Shown here: positions 21,437-35,540 of the stretch, piece after piece
Position numbering within the stretch: position 1 is the stretch's first letter
Layout of the letters: each line of letters begins with the position of its first letter
Assembly (NCBI RefSeq): GCF_018991925.1
Contig: NW_024735503.1
Location: 4,694,762 to 4,758,761, forward strand
Reading direction: 5' to 3'
Origin: Homarus americanus
Lineage: Eukaryota; Arthropoda; Malacostraca; Decapoda; Nephropidae
DNA length: 64,000 nucleotides
Made by a program: the position numbers and the translations under genes
Notes under the pieces: generated by a model
What the model was told of the DNA's origin: nothing
The model's input: the letters and a program-made list of their open reading frames with translations, nothing else
The model's database searches: none

Positions 21437-21914
21437 CCTGCCCTCTGCCTCGGAACCAGCCTCCATCCCCGTACGCCGACCCATCTCTTCTACTAACGTA
21501 AGTGTTCCACCTAACTTTTAGTTTTCCTAACCTAACCTTTATAACCTTTATTTTTCCTAACCTAACCTCTTCTATATTACTTGTTTTTTCATACCATCAT
21601 AAAGTTAAGATAAAATTTTTACTACAACATAGTTGTGTGTCGTCAAAAAGTGGAGTTTGGGGGGTCGGCCCGGACTCTATTTCAATTAATCCCATATGTT
21701 ATGTTATTCACTTTACGCGTTCCTCACTTTCCGCGGGACCCTGCGGGTTACATTAACCGCGTAAAGTGAGGGTTGACTGTACTTTGTATGTGCTTTCTCT
21801 GAATTGGAACCAATTACCCGCTATCCCACTGAAATAATAGATTCAGTTAACGAAATTTTCGGTTAACAACCGACTCTGTGGAACCAATTGTGTTCATTAA
21901 TCGAGGGACCACTG

Positions 21915-22739
21915 TATTAGTGCATATTCCCTTGAACTACTTAAGGCTTTTGTTCCCTTTGGTTTACTCTAAAAAGATGGGAGGTGTAAGAATAATAAAT
22001 CACATGAATATACTGGTGAGAAAATTACCAGTAATGGAGTCAGGACAATGTCAGTGGATGTAGTAAGGACATTATCACGAACTTACCAGCATGTACAAGA
22101 CGGGTTTACTGTACTGGCAAATGGTAGAGTAATCCTTCAGTAAACTATCATCTAGCCAAGGGGTTGCAATAAACCATAAGTACTGATTACTAAACATCAG
22201 GATATATCAGCAACTGTCTAACCATTTTGCAACAAAATTAGAATAGGTTTGTAGAAATTAAAAAAAAAGAGCCTATATATTTTGTTTTTAATTTATAAAT
22301 TCAACAAAATGAACAGGAACATGAGAAAATCATTCATTGAAAACAAACCTGTACAGGATCCATTATTTGAGTAAAAATTTCATGCCAGTGATCTTTCTAT
22401 TAGTAGCTAATGACTTTTTGAAAATTGCAAAACTTTCAACTCTACTAGCATGGAAGTATATAAAGAAAATAATTACAGTACAGTATATATAGAAGCATAT
22501 TCATCTTCCATTTCATTTCTTCCAGTTCATCATTTGCTGGTCAAAATAAACAGATACAATACTAAACTCACAATCCTCTGGTTCATTCCTCCTGTTCTTA
22601 TACAACAGCTCTACAACACCAACTATATATCAGGTTGGTGGGTCTTGAGTCAAGTTTCAAACTCCGCTTTCTTCTCATGGAAAGTATTAGCATTAGTGTA
22701 CATGACTCAAGCCGGAAATAGTCCTTCTATCCTCAGTAA
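21915..22739. other. Intergenic, nothing firm
   Basis: AT-rich. The plus frame 22450-22830 only becomes meaningful after 22740, where LINE sequence begins. Confidence 0.45.
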
Positions 22740-23196
22740 CTCATTTACAAAGCTCACTTTAGTTGACAATCTCTCTTCCCTTTCTCTTTGCTGCAATGTT
22801 GCTTCACTCTCTCTTTTACAGGTACTTTAATGGGCAATGTTTAGTGGATTTGGCATCCTGTGTACCGCCGGCAAGGCCGTGGGCTCGTAACACACGTCTT
22901 GCCCGCGGTGCCCACCGTTTCTCTGTGGATGTCGGTCACACGAGAATAACCGGTTATAGTACATCCTTCTTTCCTCACACAGCCAAACTGTGGAATGCTC
23001 TGCCTTCTTCTGTGTTTCCATACTTATACAATCTGTCTCGCTTTAAAAAGATGGTTTTCCGGCATCTTCATGGTGTAGATAAACACAGTATAACCTTTTT
23101 CTTCCCTATTTTCAATTTCTTTCTGTTCTTATTTTTTCGCCCCCCAGGCCCCGTTGTGGGTCATTTGACCTGTGCCCGGGTGGGCTAATTCCCATA
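22740..23196 (+). pseudogene. LINE reverse transcriptase C-terminus and 3' tail
   Basis: LSLCCNVASLSL in one frame continues after a frameshift near 22820 as YRYFNGQCLVDLASCVPP, then ARNTRLARGAHRFSVDVG, TAKLWNALPSSVFP and LSRFKKMVFRHL. This is the C-terminal end of a Jockey/CR1-like LINE polyprotein, where NALPSSVFP and the FKKxVxRHL ending are diagnostic. The tail CCCCCAGGCCCCGTTGTGGG...GTGCCCGGGTGGGCTAATTCCC follows and recurs at five places in the window (7305, 15790, 36370 and 43160 regions as well as here). It is 5'-truncated. Confidence 0.8.
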
Positions 23197-23206
23197 AAAA
23201 AATATA

Positions 23207-26260
<3,054 letters not shown>

Positions 26261-26264
26261 ATAT

Positions 26265-26765
26265 CCTTTACTTTACTTTTTACTTTTAATTTTATTCTCT
26301 TTACCACTGATCGGCTCGTTAGCAGCTTAGGCAGTCGGTCATGTCTCTGTTATGCACTGTTGGCAAGTACTGGGCATGAATTGGCTCCTGAATATATCGT
26401 AACCTACTCCAGTGCTGGTCAAGTCTGGCCTTGAAAGAGCTCATACTCAGTGCCTTAACAACACTCTCTGGAAGATTGTTCCAAGAGTTCACAATTCTCA
26501 CTCCAAAAAAGTTTACGCTCGCTGTTTTCTGGACTCGTGGCTTCTTCAACATTGAGCTGTGACCCCTTGTGGGGTGGGCGTCCGCCAGCTCCAGGTATGT
26601 ACATTTGACTGAGTAATGCCCTCTGAGATGTTTATACACTTTGATTAGGTCGCCGACGCCCCATGCCTGTCTTTAGTATAAGCTATGCAGTTGCAGGCAT
26701 TCTAACCTCTGGGTAGCTGAGGTTCTGTAGAGCAGGCACTGGATTTCCTGAATCTGCCAAAATTA
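26265..26765 (-). pseudogene. CR1-like LINE C-terminus and 3' end
   Basis: The minus strand gives ATQRLECLQLHSLY, GVGDLIKVYKHLRGHYSV, then LELADAHPTRGHSS, a VNSWNNLPESVV block and FKARLDQHWSRLRYIQEP. The tail ends in short AAAGTAAA-type repeats near 26265-26290. It is the same family as the plus-strand copy at 33081-34315. One in-frame stop lies after HSLY. It is 5'-truncated at about 26765. Confidence 0.85.
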
Positions 26766-27309
26766 TCCAGAGACTAATAACAATTTGACAGCAGCTGGTG
26801 AATACTGAAGTAGTTTGTGGTATATTATGTATCTAAACCAACTGCTGAGTACTGATAAGAAGTGTACCAAGTTGAACAAGTCACCAGTTTGTTAATCTTC
26901 CATGTTGGATGCTGTAGCTAATGTTGGCATCACTGTCCTGTACGTTATAGCTCAGTTCACACCCAAAGTAAATCAGCCTTCTTGGTTATATTTTACATTG
27001 CAATATTTTCTATCTTTGAAGGTATCAAAGAATTCCATTTATAATTTTGAGTGGTCAGAGGGTTATTACTAGTAAGGAGAGGGAAGGTTTTAGTCACAGT
27101 GAGGCTCACGATGGCATCATACTGCAAATAACTGGTGGAGTGGCGGGAGTCCTGTCAGTAAGTGCCATTGTTAGTTTGAATTATATTAAAAACTGAACCA
27201 CAACCATGTGACTAATTATAATTACAAAAAACACGTGAAGGAATCTCACAATAAAAGGAGGGTCACGTTTACAGTAGTTCTAGTAAATACAATATTTCTT
27301 AATTGTTTA
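26766..27309. other. Downstream flank of the minus-strand terminal exon
   Basis: No repeats or open frames of note. On the minus strand this is the 3' flank of the exon at 27310-27481. Confidence 0.4.
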
Positions 27310-27311
27310 TT
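27306..27311 (-). terminator. AATAAA overlapping the stop codon of the minus-strand exon
   Basis: The sequence reads TACTAATAAACA on the minus strand, so AATAAA starts at the second base of the TAA stop. If it is used, the 3' untranslated region would be only about 15-30 bases. Confidence 0.35.
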
Positions 27312-27481
27312 AGTAACTTTTTCTCAACATGAAGTCAAGTTGCAAAGAAGCGGGTGAGCTTACAGAGGTTGATGAAGGTGTGGCAGCAGGAGAGCTACGC
27401 CCCGTCAGTAGCTGGTAGAAGCTCTTCATGTGGCTGAACGACTCCATCATCTTCTGGCTGATGTCTAAGATCCCGCGACCT
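27310..27481 (-). CDS. Probable terminal exon of an unrecognised gene
   Basis: On the minus strand a long T tract and CTAACAG form a strong acceptor at 27482-27484. The exon then reads GRGILDISQKMMESFSHMKS, FYQLLTGRSSPAATPSS and a short Ser-rich tail ending LQLDFMLRKSY, then TAA (27310-27312). Codon use is GC-rich and gene-like (GGT CGC GGG ATC, AGC CAC ATG AAG AGC TTC) in an AT-rich setting. The first base completes a codon begun in the previous exon. AATAAA overlaps the stop codon. I do not recognise the family; the helical MMESFSHMKSFYQLL segment is its clearest feature. The upstream exons lie further right on the minus strand and were not identified. Confidence 0.55.
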
Positions 27482-27836
27482 CTGTTAGAAAAAAAAGTAT
27501 TCAACAACGTAACCCAACATTGGACGAGACCCAACTGTACTTTTAATCCAACCAATCTGTGCTTCAACAAGGAAACATTGCAACTTTTTTTTTCACTTAG
27601 CCCAGCTATTATTGTAGCACATATAAAAAATGTAGATTGATAGAGGTGGGGAAAAAGGAATTTAATTGACTTTTTATTAAACCTATTTTTACAATTTTGT
27701 TCAAGTAGAAGACACATTTGCACATTCAATAGCAAGTCTAATTCACAAAACTTAAACAGGGTTGGCCAATTTAAACCAAACAATTTTATTTTATTTTTTT
27801 AATGTCTTTTTGGGGGTTTTATATTACTTCTTGATA
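27482..27836. other. Likely intron of the minus-strand gene
   Basis: AT-rich. It carries the polypyrimidine tract of the acceptor. The open frame reading into it upstream of the acceptor has no motif. Confidence 0.4.
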
Positions 27837-28085
27837 GTTTTAACGATTTATAGTAGATTTGGAAAAGGCATAATATGATAGGGTGAACAGAAAAGCATTG
27901 TGGGAGGCATTACAAGTGTATGAGGTGGGAGGAAGGCTATTAAATGCAGTAAAAGCATTCAATGAGAACAGCAGAACAACAGTAAGTGTAAATGGGAAAG
28001 AAAGTGAAACATTTGAAATAAATGTGGGTGTTAGACAGGGATGTGTAATGTCCCCTTGGTTATTCAATATAGTTTTGAATGTGAA
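27837..28085 (+). pseudogene. RTE-type LINE reverse transcriptase palm fragment
   Basis: DLEKA, one stop in place of the usual Tyr, then DRVNRKALWEAL, AVKAFNENSRTTVSVNGKES and VRQGCVMSPWLFNI. These are the catalytic A block and B block of an RTE reverse transcriptase. It is truncated on both sides. Confidence 0.8.
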
Positions 28086-28135
28086 CTATTGTATTATTCA
28101 CTGGTGAAAGTGGTGGTGATAAACTTTCTTACGGG

Positions 28136-28397
28136 CAGGTCCGTCCTTTAGGGGGGCCGAACAGGGCCCAGCACTAGACCCAGTGACCTCGGACACATTA
28201 CTTGTTGACTGGTTAATCTGACCTGACGGCTTACGCCACTATCGCAACCGTGACCTTACCATCCATAGCGACAGTCCCATGGGGTTTGGTGGGGGTGGGT
28301 TCCTCTGACCGCATAATATGACTCCATATATATATTTTCTGGGGCCCCGCAGTGGCCGAGTTGCCCAGGGCCCCGCACCCTCCTAGGGATGGCCCTG
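28136..28397. mobile_element. hAT-like MITE with 8-bp target duplication
   Basis: The termini CAGGTCCGTCCTTTAGG and the inverted CAGGGCCATCCCTAGG are flanked by CTTACGGG on the left and CTTACAGG on the right (7 of 8 match). It is 262 bp and non-coding. TIR sequence and duplication length fit the hAT superfamily. Confidence 0.7.
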
Positions 28398-28405
28398 CTT
28401 ACAGG

Positions 28406-30565
28406 ACTTCACACATATCAAATCCTGATTATAAGGGAGCCAAGTCTTGTTTGCTGCAAGGTCTTCGTTGTTTTTATTGAGCCGCAGCAAGCTGTCTGTA
28501 ATCCATGGGTGGAGATGAGGGAAGAATGCTGGATATACAACACGAGAGAGTGTCGGCAATCTCATTGTGACTGCCCTTGATGTGTTGGATGTTGCTGGTG
28601 AACTCCGAGATGTAAGCCAACTGGCGAAGAACACAAAATGTATGTGTCTCAGAGGCTGAAGCTAAGGCGTGGACAAGAGGCTTGTTATCAGTGAAGATGG
28701 TGAGCTGACAAGCCTCGAGGAAGTGCTGGAAATGCTTGACAGCAAAGACAGCAAGATATGTGGCCAGAAGCTCTCGATCGAAGACGTTGTACTTGAGTTG
28801 AGGTGGTTGAAGCCGCTGTGAGAAGAAGGCAATGGGCAAGAGACTTCCGTTGATCTGTTGCAAGACAGCGCCCGAGGCAGTAGAGGAAGCACCTGTCGTG
28901 AGAGTGGTCCGGGCGTTGGGAGCCGGGTGCGCTAGCAGGGTAATGTGTGATGTGCTGCTTGATAGTGTTGAATGCTGTAAAAGCCTCTTAAGTCCATGTA
29001 AGAGGCATGCGAGATGTCTTGGGGAGTCCCTTGAGAAAATCATGGAGAGGAGCGAGGATGTAAGCAGCCTGGGCAATGAAGCGGTGGTAGTAATTGACTA
29101 AACCCTGGAATTCTCGGAGCTTCTTTGCTGTCTCAGATTTGGGGAACTCCATGATGGCATTACCTTCTGTGGGAGAGGTTGGATGCCGTTCGACGAGACT
29201 CTGTGACCGAGAAAGTTAATGGAAGAGGCTCCGAAGACGCACTTGGTGGGATGAACTTTCATGTTGTTCTGCAGGCTTTGGAAAAGGGTGGTGATGATGC
29301 TTGGCAGGTTTTGGAGATGTGACGAGAATGTCGTCTATATAGACAGTGACAAAGTTGAGGTCGCGAAAAATGTGGTCCATGTACCTCTGGAAGGTCTGAG
29401 CTGCATTGCGTAATCCAAAACTTATGTAGGCACACTCGAAGAGACCGAAGGGAGTGGTGATGGCAGTCTTCTGGATATCTGCGGGTACCACTGGAATCTG
29501 GTGGAAGGCACGCTCCAAGTCGATCTTCGAGAAATTGGTCATGCCGTGGAGTTTGTGGTGAAAGTCCTGGACATGAGGGATAGGGTACCTGTCAGGTTTG
29601 GTGATGAGGTTATGAGCTCTGTAGTCACTGCATATCCTCTAGTCATTGGATGATGACTTTGGAACCATGTGAAGAAGAGATGCCCAGGGACTCTTTGAAG
29701 GTCGAATGATGCCGTCTTGCAGGATTCTGTTGAATTCCGCCTTGGCTGCATTCAGGAGCTCAGGGTGAAAGCGGCAAGGGCATGAGAAGACTGGAGGTCC
29801 TGTAGTCTCGATGTGGTGTAAGATTCCCAACATAGGTGGTGGTGGAGACTCGGGGTGAGAAAAGTTCATTGAACTCCTTGATCAGGTAGGAGAACTCGTT
29901 CGACGGCAAGAGGCAGGTGGTGGTGTCGGTGACCGCAGCACGTATACCCCGGATCATGCGTGATGTAGGCTCGTGGATGAGGCAGAGGCTGCTTGGGTCA
30001 ACGACGAGATTGTGGAAGGTGAGGAAGTCGAAGCCAAGGATGGGTTGAGTGATGTCTGCCACCTCAAAGGACCAGAAAAGAGTCTTGGGAAGGCCAAGAT
30101 CTAAGGCGAGGATGTGTGCGCTGTTGGAGGCAATGGGGGTAACGTTGGCGGCAAACAGGTCATATGAAGGTAGGTGATGGTGTGGCCACTGAGTTGACCG
30201 CTGCAGCATGGTGCACAGCAGTGTATTCGTGGAAGATGCTGTCTGCCGTGGCTTCATAGGTCGCCAAGGTTATTGAATAATCTAATGCTGACAGGGTGAG
30301 GCGAACCTCTGCAGGGAGGTTGTGAGCGTTAACCTCGCGCAGGACTGTGTTGGGAAGCCTGTCCGTGTGGTGGGAGTTCAGTCTCTGCATCTCATCCCAG
30401 AGACGTGTAGACGTTTAAGTTGCCGAGGGAAAGACTTGATAGGTCTTGAAGGAGACTGGTGCCAGGCCGCTGGTATCGCCTCTTGAGAGCATCTCGCAGA
30501 GCCGCGAATTTGTTGTCATCTGGAGGCTTAGTGATGACTTCTGAGACTTGCGTTGTCTTGGTCAT
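28406..30565 (-). pseudogene. Decayed Ty3/gypsy retrotransposon gag-pol
   Basis: The minus strand runs in order: a gag-like part starting MTKTTQVSEVITKPPDDNKF and LWDEMQRLNSHHTD (30563 to about 30160); a protease region with SFEVADITQPILGFDFL (about 30060); reverse transcriptase from ELLNAAKAEFNRIL, FSKIDLERAFHQIPV, AYISFGLRNAAQTFQRYMD and VYIDDILV (YIDD at 29330-29341); RNase H with LTTGASSTASGAVLQQ, FDRELLATYLAVFAVKHF and FTDNKPLVHAL; and the first residues of the integrase side (MDYRQLAAAQ). At least five frameshifts or stops are present. There is no zinc knuckle and the integrase core is missing. Confidence 0.85.
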
Positions 30566-33080
30566 GATAGGCTAGTCTGTTCATCACTTAATTATTAAAA
30601 TTATGCTCCACCGCCCTCAAAACATATGTGAAACTGTTGAGTCCAACAGTTGAGGCGTCCGTTTTCTCCCCACTTCAGTACACCTTAGTCCTCCATTTCC
30701 TCTCATGTACCTTAGAGACTCTGATATTTCTTAATACCTCGTATGGTGTTCAGAGATTTGAAATTGAGAGTGAATGAATTTATTGCACATTAAATCGGAT
30801 ATACCTCCAGTGTGAGAAAGCATTCTAGGTGTATGGAGTATATGTTGAAGGCATCATATATCTTTATGTGTAGAGTATATCGTGTTAAGACGATGTGTTC
30901 TGAGTACCCATCCACCAGCAGTAAATCAGTATGTTTCTTGTGAACTTATGGGATAGCAATTCAAAACTAAAGTCATATCTTTTTCGTGTATGAACATTAG
31001 AGAATCCGATGAGGGTAATGAAATTGTTGTCAGTCTTGTATTATAGAAAGTACATAGTGTTCTAAAATGTAAGCAATAATGGCTTATCACTGGAATATAA
31101 CGGAAAAATCTCAGTTTATGCTCGCGAAGCTCTACCCACAATACACTGCCATTCCTAGTACTTGACGCCAGTTAATTCTTGCCTCTGAATGCCCAGTCAC
31201 TACTTAGTTTAAAAAGTTAATCTTAGAAAATTAATATAAGCTCATAGCCTGATTTTCACAAGCTGATGTGTACAGTAAAGGAGTCTGGTGACTATATCTT
31301 TGAAAGTTCCGTTTGGTATCTCGGGGGTTGTGAGAAGCTCGGATGTACCGCGCACATCATTGTCATTCCTAAAAACCCATTTTAATTCATATTACGCTAC
31401 ATAACATTCAAATCCACCTCGCTTGTAGAATCTCAGGAGAGACGTGTATTTCCCATCTGTTTTACCCTCAGGATCACTCCCAGTAAGTCCCGCCTTCGAA
31501 CACAGTTGTCACTACGTTTATTGCACTCTCTACTGGCAAACGCAACCTTGAATTAGTCTGTAAATCAACTTTAGTAATTCGCCAGACCTTTGTCAACTGA
31601 GGGTCATCCTTGAATGAGTAACAGTTAGATTGTTTGTAATTTCTGTCATTGCGTGAGTAGCGATCGCTGGCAACTCAGGGGTATATAAACCAGTGTGAGG
31701 CGGGAGGAATAAACCTCCCGTATCATCTTTCACCTTCGTTCCCAGATCGAGGGTGGGCTTAATTGAAACCCACCGGTCGCTCGGAGCCAGTGGATACCCA
31801 GCAGTGGTCAATATAGGAGTGATGGCGCTGATTCGGCATGATTAATCTGCTCTACTCTACCTCGTGGGCGGAGGACCCCAGACCCACCTAGTGTCGGAGT
31901 GTGACCGACCACAACAGCAGTTGTTAGAGGCGCCAGTGCTATACCCTGGGACAGGCCTTGGAGTTATGGTCCACAGTGTGGTCGTATGTGTTTGTTAATA
32001 ATTACCCCATGTTGGGTAGTGGACCCATGTCGGTGTTTGTATCAGTATTGGGAGTAAGGACAAGGAACTGGTCCTGCGATGTAATGAGAGGTGACACCAG
32101 TTATTGTGTGCACGGTAAGAGTGTAATATCCGAGTAATTGCTGTTGAGTAAATAGGAAAATAAGGAAACATGTACATAAGAAATACAGAGTCTGCAATAA
32201 GCCCAGGAGTTGAGCCTGGTAGTTATATGTTAATAACATCTATTTTCCCCTTTGATTTTATATTAATAAAATTGTTCTTTGAGTATTTTAGGAGTATTCA
32301 TTTCTCCCACAGTAGTTACCTTTATTTCCGTCCAAGTGACCCTGATATCAGAATTACACTACCCATGTGCCTAGACCATCGACATGCTACCAAAAAGAAC
32401 TGAGGTTAGGTAGTACCAAAAATGAACTGAAGTAAGTAGAAGGAACACTTGAAAGAACTAAGACATGTTGTGGTTTCACCCTTCTTTCCCCTTATCGATC
32501 TGGTCAATGAAAAACCTAACCCAATGCCTAGTCCGCTCTGCACGCTACCTAACGAGCTACATGCTGTCCAGAGGGGGGTCTGGTGGCAGCGACCCTTAGA
32601 AATTAAGATTAGAGTTAAGTATTCCCCCTTAGAATTAGTGACCCCCAGTCTGGCAGTATAGGGAGAGGAGAGAGACTGACTCCTGACCTCACTCTCAAGC
32701 CCTCTGCTCTTCTGTGAACAAGTATGTCTTGTACTTCGTGTCCCACCTCGTCTATTTTAAGTGAATTGACTTAATTGTTTTGCGCCATCAGCTTACAACG
32801 TATTTTATGACATTCGTGTCAACACTGACCTCGCTCTCAAGCTCTCTGCTCCTCTGTGAATAGGTGCCTAATAGACCATGGGTGGTCGTTGTATGCCAGG
32901 ACGACGTTCAACACCAAAATGGAGATGGATGAAGGCCATTAAGTTCAGACAGTGTCGTATAACACAGTGATGTGGTGAGCTGAGATCTCACGTACAGCCA
33001 GCCGTTCAGAGGAGGTGGCCAGTATGTGTTCGCTGTCCACCTCTTGATCTCACGTAAGGAGTAAACACGACCAGCTCATA
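30566..33080. other. No gene; repeat-derived, possibly LTR or untranslated remnants
   Basis: A block at 30640-30830 (GGCGTCCGTTTTCTCC, CTTCAGTACACCTTAG, GAGACTCTGATATTTCTTA) recurs in the same orientation at 35985-36130. TTAATAAA followed by a polypyrimidine-rich CCTTTATTTCC block and CATGCTACCA at 32260-32395 resembles 34675-34795. GTCTGGTGGCAGCGACCC at 32578 looks like a gypsy primer-binding/5' leader region. A firm LTR pair could not be drawn. Confidence 0.35.
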
Positions 33081-34315
33081 GCATTGTTATGAATGAGTCC
33101 ACCACTAAGTACGGAATTCAGGAAAATGTCCTAGCATGGATAGAAGACTTTCTACATGACCACAAGCAGTGTGTGGTGATTAATGGCACGAAATCATCAC
33201 CCGTACCTGTCACAAGCAGGGTACCACAGGGCAGTGTATTGGCCCCACTGTTGTTTGTTTGTTTCATAAATGACATAGACGTTGTACACTCCTCCATACT
33301 AATGTTTGCCGATGACGCCAAGTTATTTCGGGAAATCAAGAACCAAGCGGACTGTGAAGAGCTGCAGAAGGACCTCTGTGGGCTTCAAGAATGGTCGAAG
33401 AAATGGCTGCTGAGATTCAATGTCACAAAGTGTAAGAGGATGCACCTGGGGCGTACCAACGGTAAGGAGGTATATCATATGTTCCAACGGGATGAAGAAA
33501 CTGCACTATTTGAGACTGAATGTGAGAAGGACCTAGGTGTGTGTGTTGACAATGAGCTGAAGTTCTCGGGCCATTGCGAGAAGAAGGTAAATCAGGCAAA
33601 TGAATTATTGGGTCTTGTAAGAAGGTCGTTCAGATATTTAGACGGTCCGTCCCTCGTAACGATCTTCAAGAGTGAAGCGCTTCCCCATCTGGAGTACTGT
33701 CACCCCGTCTGGTCCCCGAGACATGCTAGGGACTGTCAGTTGGTTGAAAATTTTGAAAGGAGGGCCACCAGACTGGTGCCTGCCCTTCGGCACCTCAGCT
33801 ACCCTGAGAGATTGAAGCGCCTGAACTTGCCTAGCTTATACTACAGACGGGCAAGGGGTGACCTAATAGAGGTGTATAAGCATCACAAGAGGCATTACCC
33901 GGTACTCAGTCCAGTGTCCTCACTTGGAGCTGGCGGACGCTCGCCCCACAAGAGGTCACAGCTCAAGATTGAAAAAGCCGCAAGTCCAGAAAACTGTGAG
34001 GGCAAACTTTTTCGGAGTGAGAGTTGTGAACTCTTGGAACAATCTACCAGAAAGTGTTGTAACGGCACCGAGCGTGAGCTCTTTCAAGGCAAGGCTTGAC
34101 CAACACTGGAGCGGGTTCAGGTACATTCAGGAGCCGGTGCATGCCCAGTACTTGCCAACAGTGCGTAACAGAGACGTGACCGATCGCCCAAGCGGCTAAC
34201 GAGCCGATCTTTTGGTGAAGAGGATAAAAGAAAAGGATAAGTAATCAGAGACGTGACCGATCGCCCAAGCGGCTAACGATACGATCAGTGGTGAAGAGGA
34301 TAAAAGTAAAAGTAA
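33081..34315 (+). pseudogene. CR1-like LINE, 3' half of ORF2 with tail
   Basis: The frame 33089-34099 encodes the palm and thumb of a non-LTR reverse transcriptase: KYGIQENVLAWIEDFL, SRVPQGSVLAPLLF, LMFADDAKLF (FADD at 33305-33316), NVTKCKRMHLG, EKDLGVCVDNELKFSGH, FKSEALPHLEYCHPVW and ERRATRLVPALRHLSYPERL. A frameshift near 33920 moves the ending to LELADARPTRGHSSRLKK and VVNSWNNLPESVV, stopping at 34197-34199. Two tandem copies of the GCGGCTAACGA ... GAAGAGGATAAAAG 3' end follow. It is 5'-truncated inside the palm, as is common for such elements. Confidence 0.88.
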
Positions 34316-35279
34316 AGAGTTACTTATTGGGTGTGTTATTTACCCGAGTGTCCATGTATGGGTGTCAGGAGTCGGCAAGAGTATGAGGGACGCTACTTTA
34401 CTTCTTGGCGAATGCAACAAAGTAGCTCAAGGAGGCTATTAGATGTGGTGCTTTTGCTAAGAGTCCTGTTACTAATTAAGAGCTACAATGCTCAGGTAAC
34501 CTGTATTGATGGTGCTCAAGTGTGTAATGTAAGATTTTAGTGTTGTGTGTTTTTTAGAAGGCACACGAAGTAATAGTGTATGTTGGAAGGTGTACCAAGT
34601 TGAAAGTACAAAATGAGTGGAGTTGATCCTTGCAGTGGTGTGTTGCTGAAAGTAGTCTTAAGTCTAACTTCATTTTAATAAACCATTTTAATTGTATGTT
34701 GGGGGTATCATTCTCTTGCAGTATTCGCCTTTGCCTCTTCCCACATCTTAGTACCAGTATTACAGTATGCCCCATGTCCTAACCCTCGAGCCATGCTACC
34801 ACAGGTCAGAGGCTAGGGGGTATCTATAACATATGGAATGAATAAAGTAGGACTTTGAAAGAAAGAAGGTTTGAAGAGCTAAGAAATTAAGACAGAAAGA
34901 AAATTAGCTGTTTAAAAGTTGTGGGATAGAGAAAAGCATATTGGTCAACCCCTAGGGACTCAAGTCCTAAAGTAATAATATGGTATTATTTAACTTTCAG
35001 ACATAGCGCACCCCAAAGTTATAATCTACTGAAACATTTAGATCTTCCTATTCTGAGCATTTTGAACCCCTTATATACCTGGCGGAAATGGATAATAGCG
35101 ATACAATTTATTACACGTACTTTTCAGTCTTCGTCTATGTGAGATGTTTTCGTCGTGAAAGCGAGTTAATTACGAGTGTGTTTTCATTACGCATGCGTGA
35201 CGTCTTCCAGTCGTTATCAACGATGTATCGATCTCATTACGAGAATTTTTTTTCGACCAATCAAAATTTAATATTTTCA
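34316..35279. other. No gene; dispersed repeat segments
   Basis: Positions 34985-35090 (CATAGCGCACCCCAAAGTT, CTACTGAAACATTTAGATC) are repeated in direct orientation at 35555-35660. These two direct repeats of about 105 bp bracket about 460 bp. Confidence 0.45.
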
Positions 35280-35540
35280 AAGGGAGGAGCCAAGGTACGG
35301 ATTTGAAGGATTTCAATTTCAATGACCAGTGTGACAATGGCCATGGTAAAGGTGTGGTGTGAATCGTGTTCCTACGATTATTTTAAGTTTACTGGATTTT
35401 ACGTGAAAGACGATCAAGCTATCCAATTCCTGCGTAATCACGGTGTTCTCCCTACGTCTGTTGATTCTGCACTGTAAATTGCCTTTGTATTTAGGAAAAA
35501 CAAGCATCAGAGGTTGACCCTGAACCTATCCCTGGGCCTT
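35280..35540 (+). pseudogene. Possible Merlin/ISXO2-like transposase N-terminal fragment
   Basis: A frame here reads YVKDDQAIQFLRNHGVLPTS, similar to the FLxxHGVLP block that precedes the zinc-binding cysteines in Merlin/ISXO2-type transposases, and carries CESC upstream. It stops soon after. The match is short and made from memory of the family, so this is only a suggestion. Confidence 0.25.

Larger units (their letters stand above)
19072..21779 (+). mobile_element. Near-complete Tigger/pogo transposon (family D, 2.7 kb)
   Basis: The ends CAGTCAACCCTCGCTTTACG and the inverted CAGTCAACCCTCACTTTACG are flanked by TA at 19070-19071 and 21780-21781. It contains a GC-rich promoter-like 5' region, a transposase gene (19535-21436) and a 3' untranslated block that recurs in the deletion derivatives at 2799, 11311 and 24154. 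This is the best candidate for the relative that mobilised those copies. Confidence 0.92.
18341..21914. mobile_element. Family C Tigger-type MITE split by a full-length Tigger element
   Basis: The left end CAGTGGTATCCCTCCTAACG and the inverted right end CAGTGGTCCCTCGATTAATG are flanked by TA (18339-18340, 21915-21916). Subtracting the nested element and one TA leaves 864 bp, close to the 838 bp of the intact copy at 9036-9873, to which both halves are homologous in inverse orientation. Confidence 0.9.

Noticed and set aside
21525..21565. CCTAACCTAACC runs, also near 37350, 46830 and 48115, considered as telomeric TTAGG repeats
   Set aside because: Only two or three units each and scattered inside elements and unique DNA, so not a telomere array.
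27310..27783. Full 157-codon minus frame as one exon
   Set aside because: The part upstream of 27482 lacks coding bias and includes the T-rich acceptor tract; only 27310-27481 looks like an exon.
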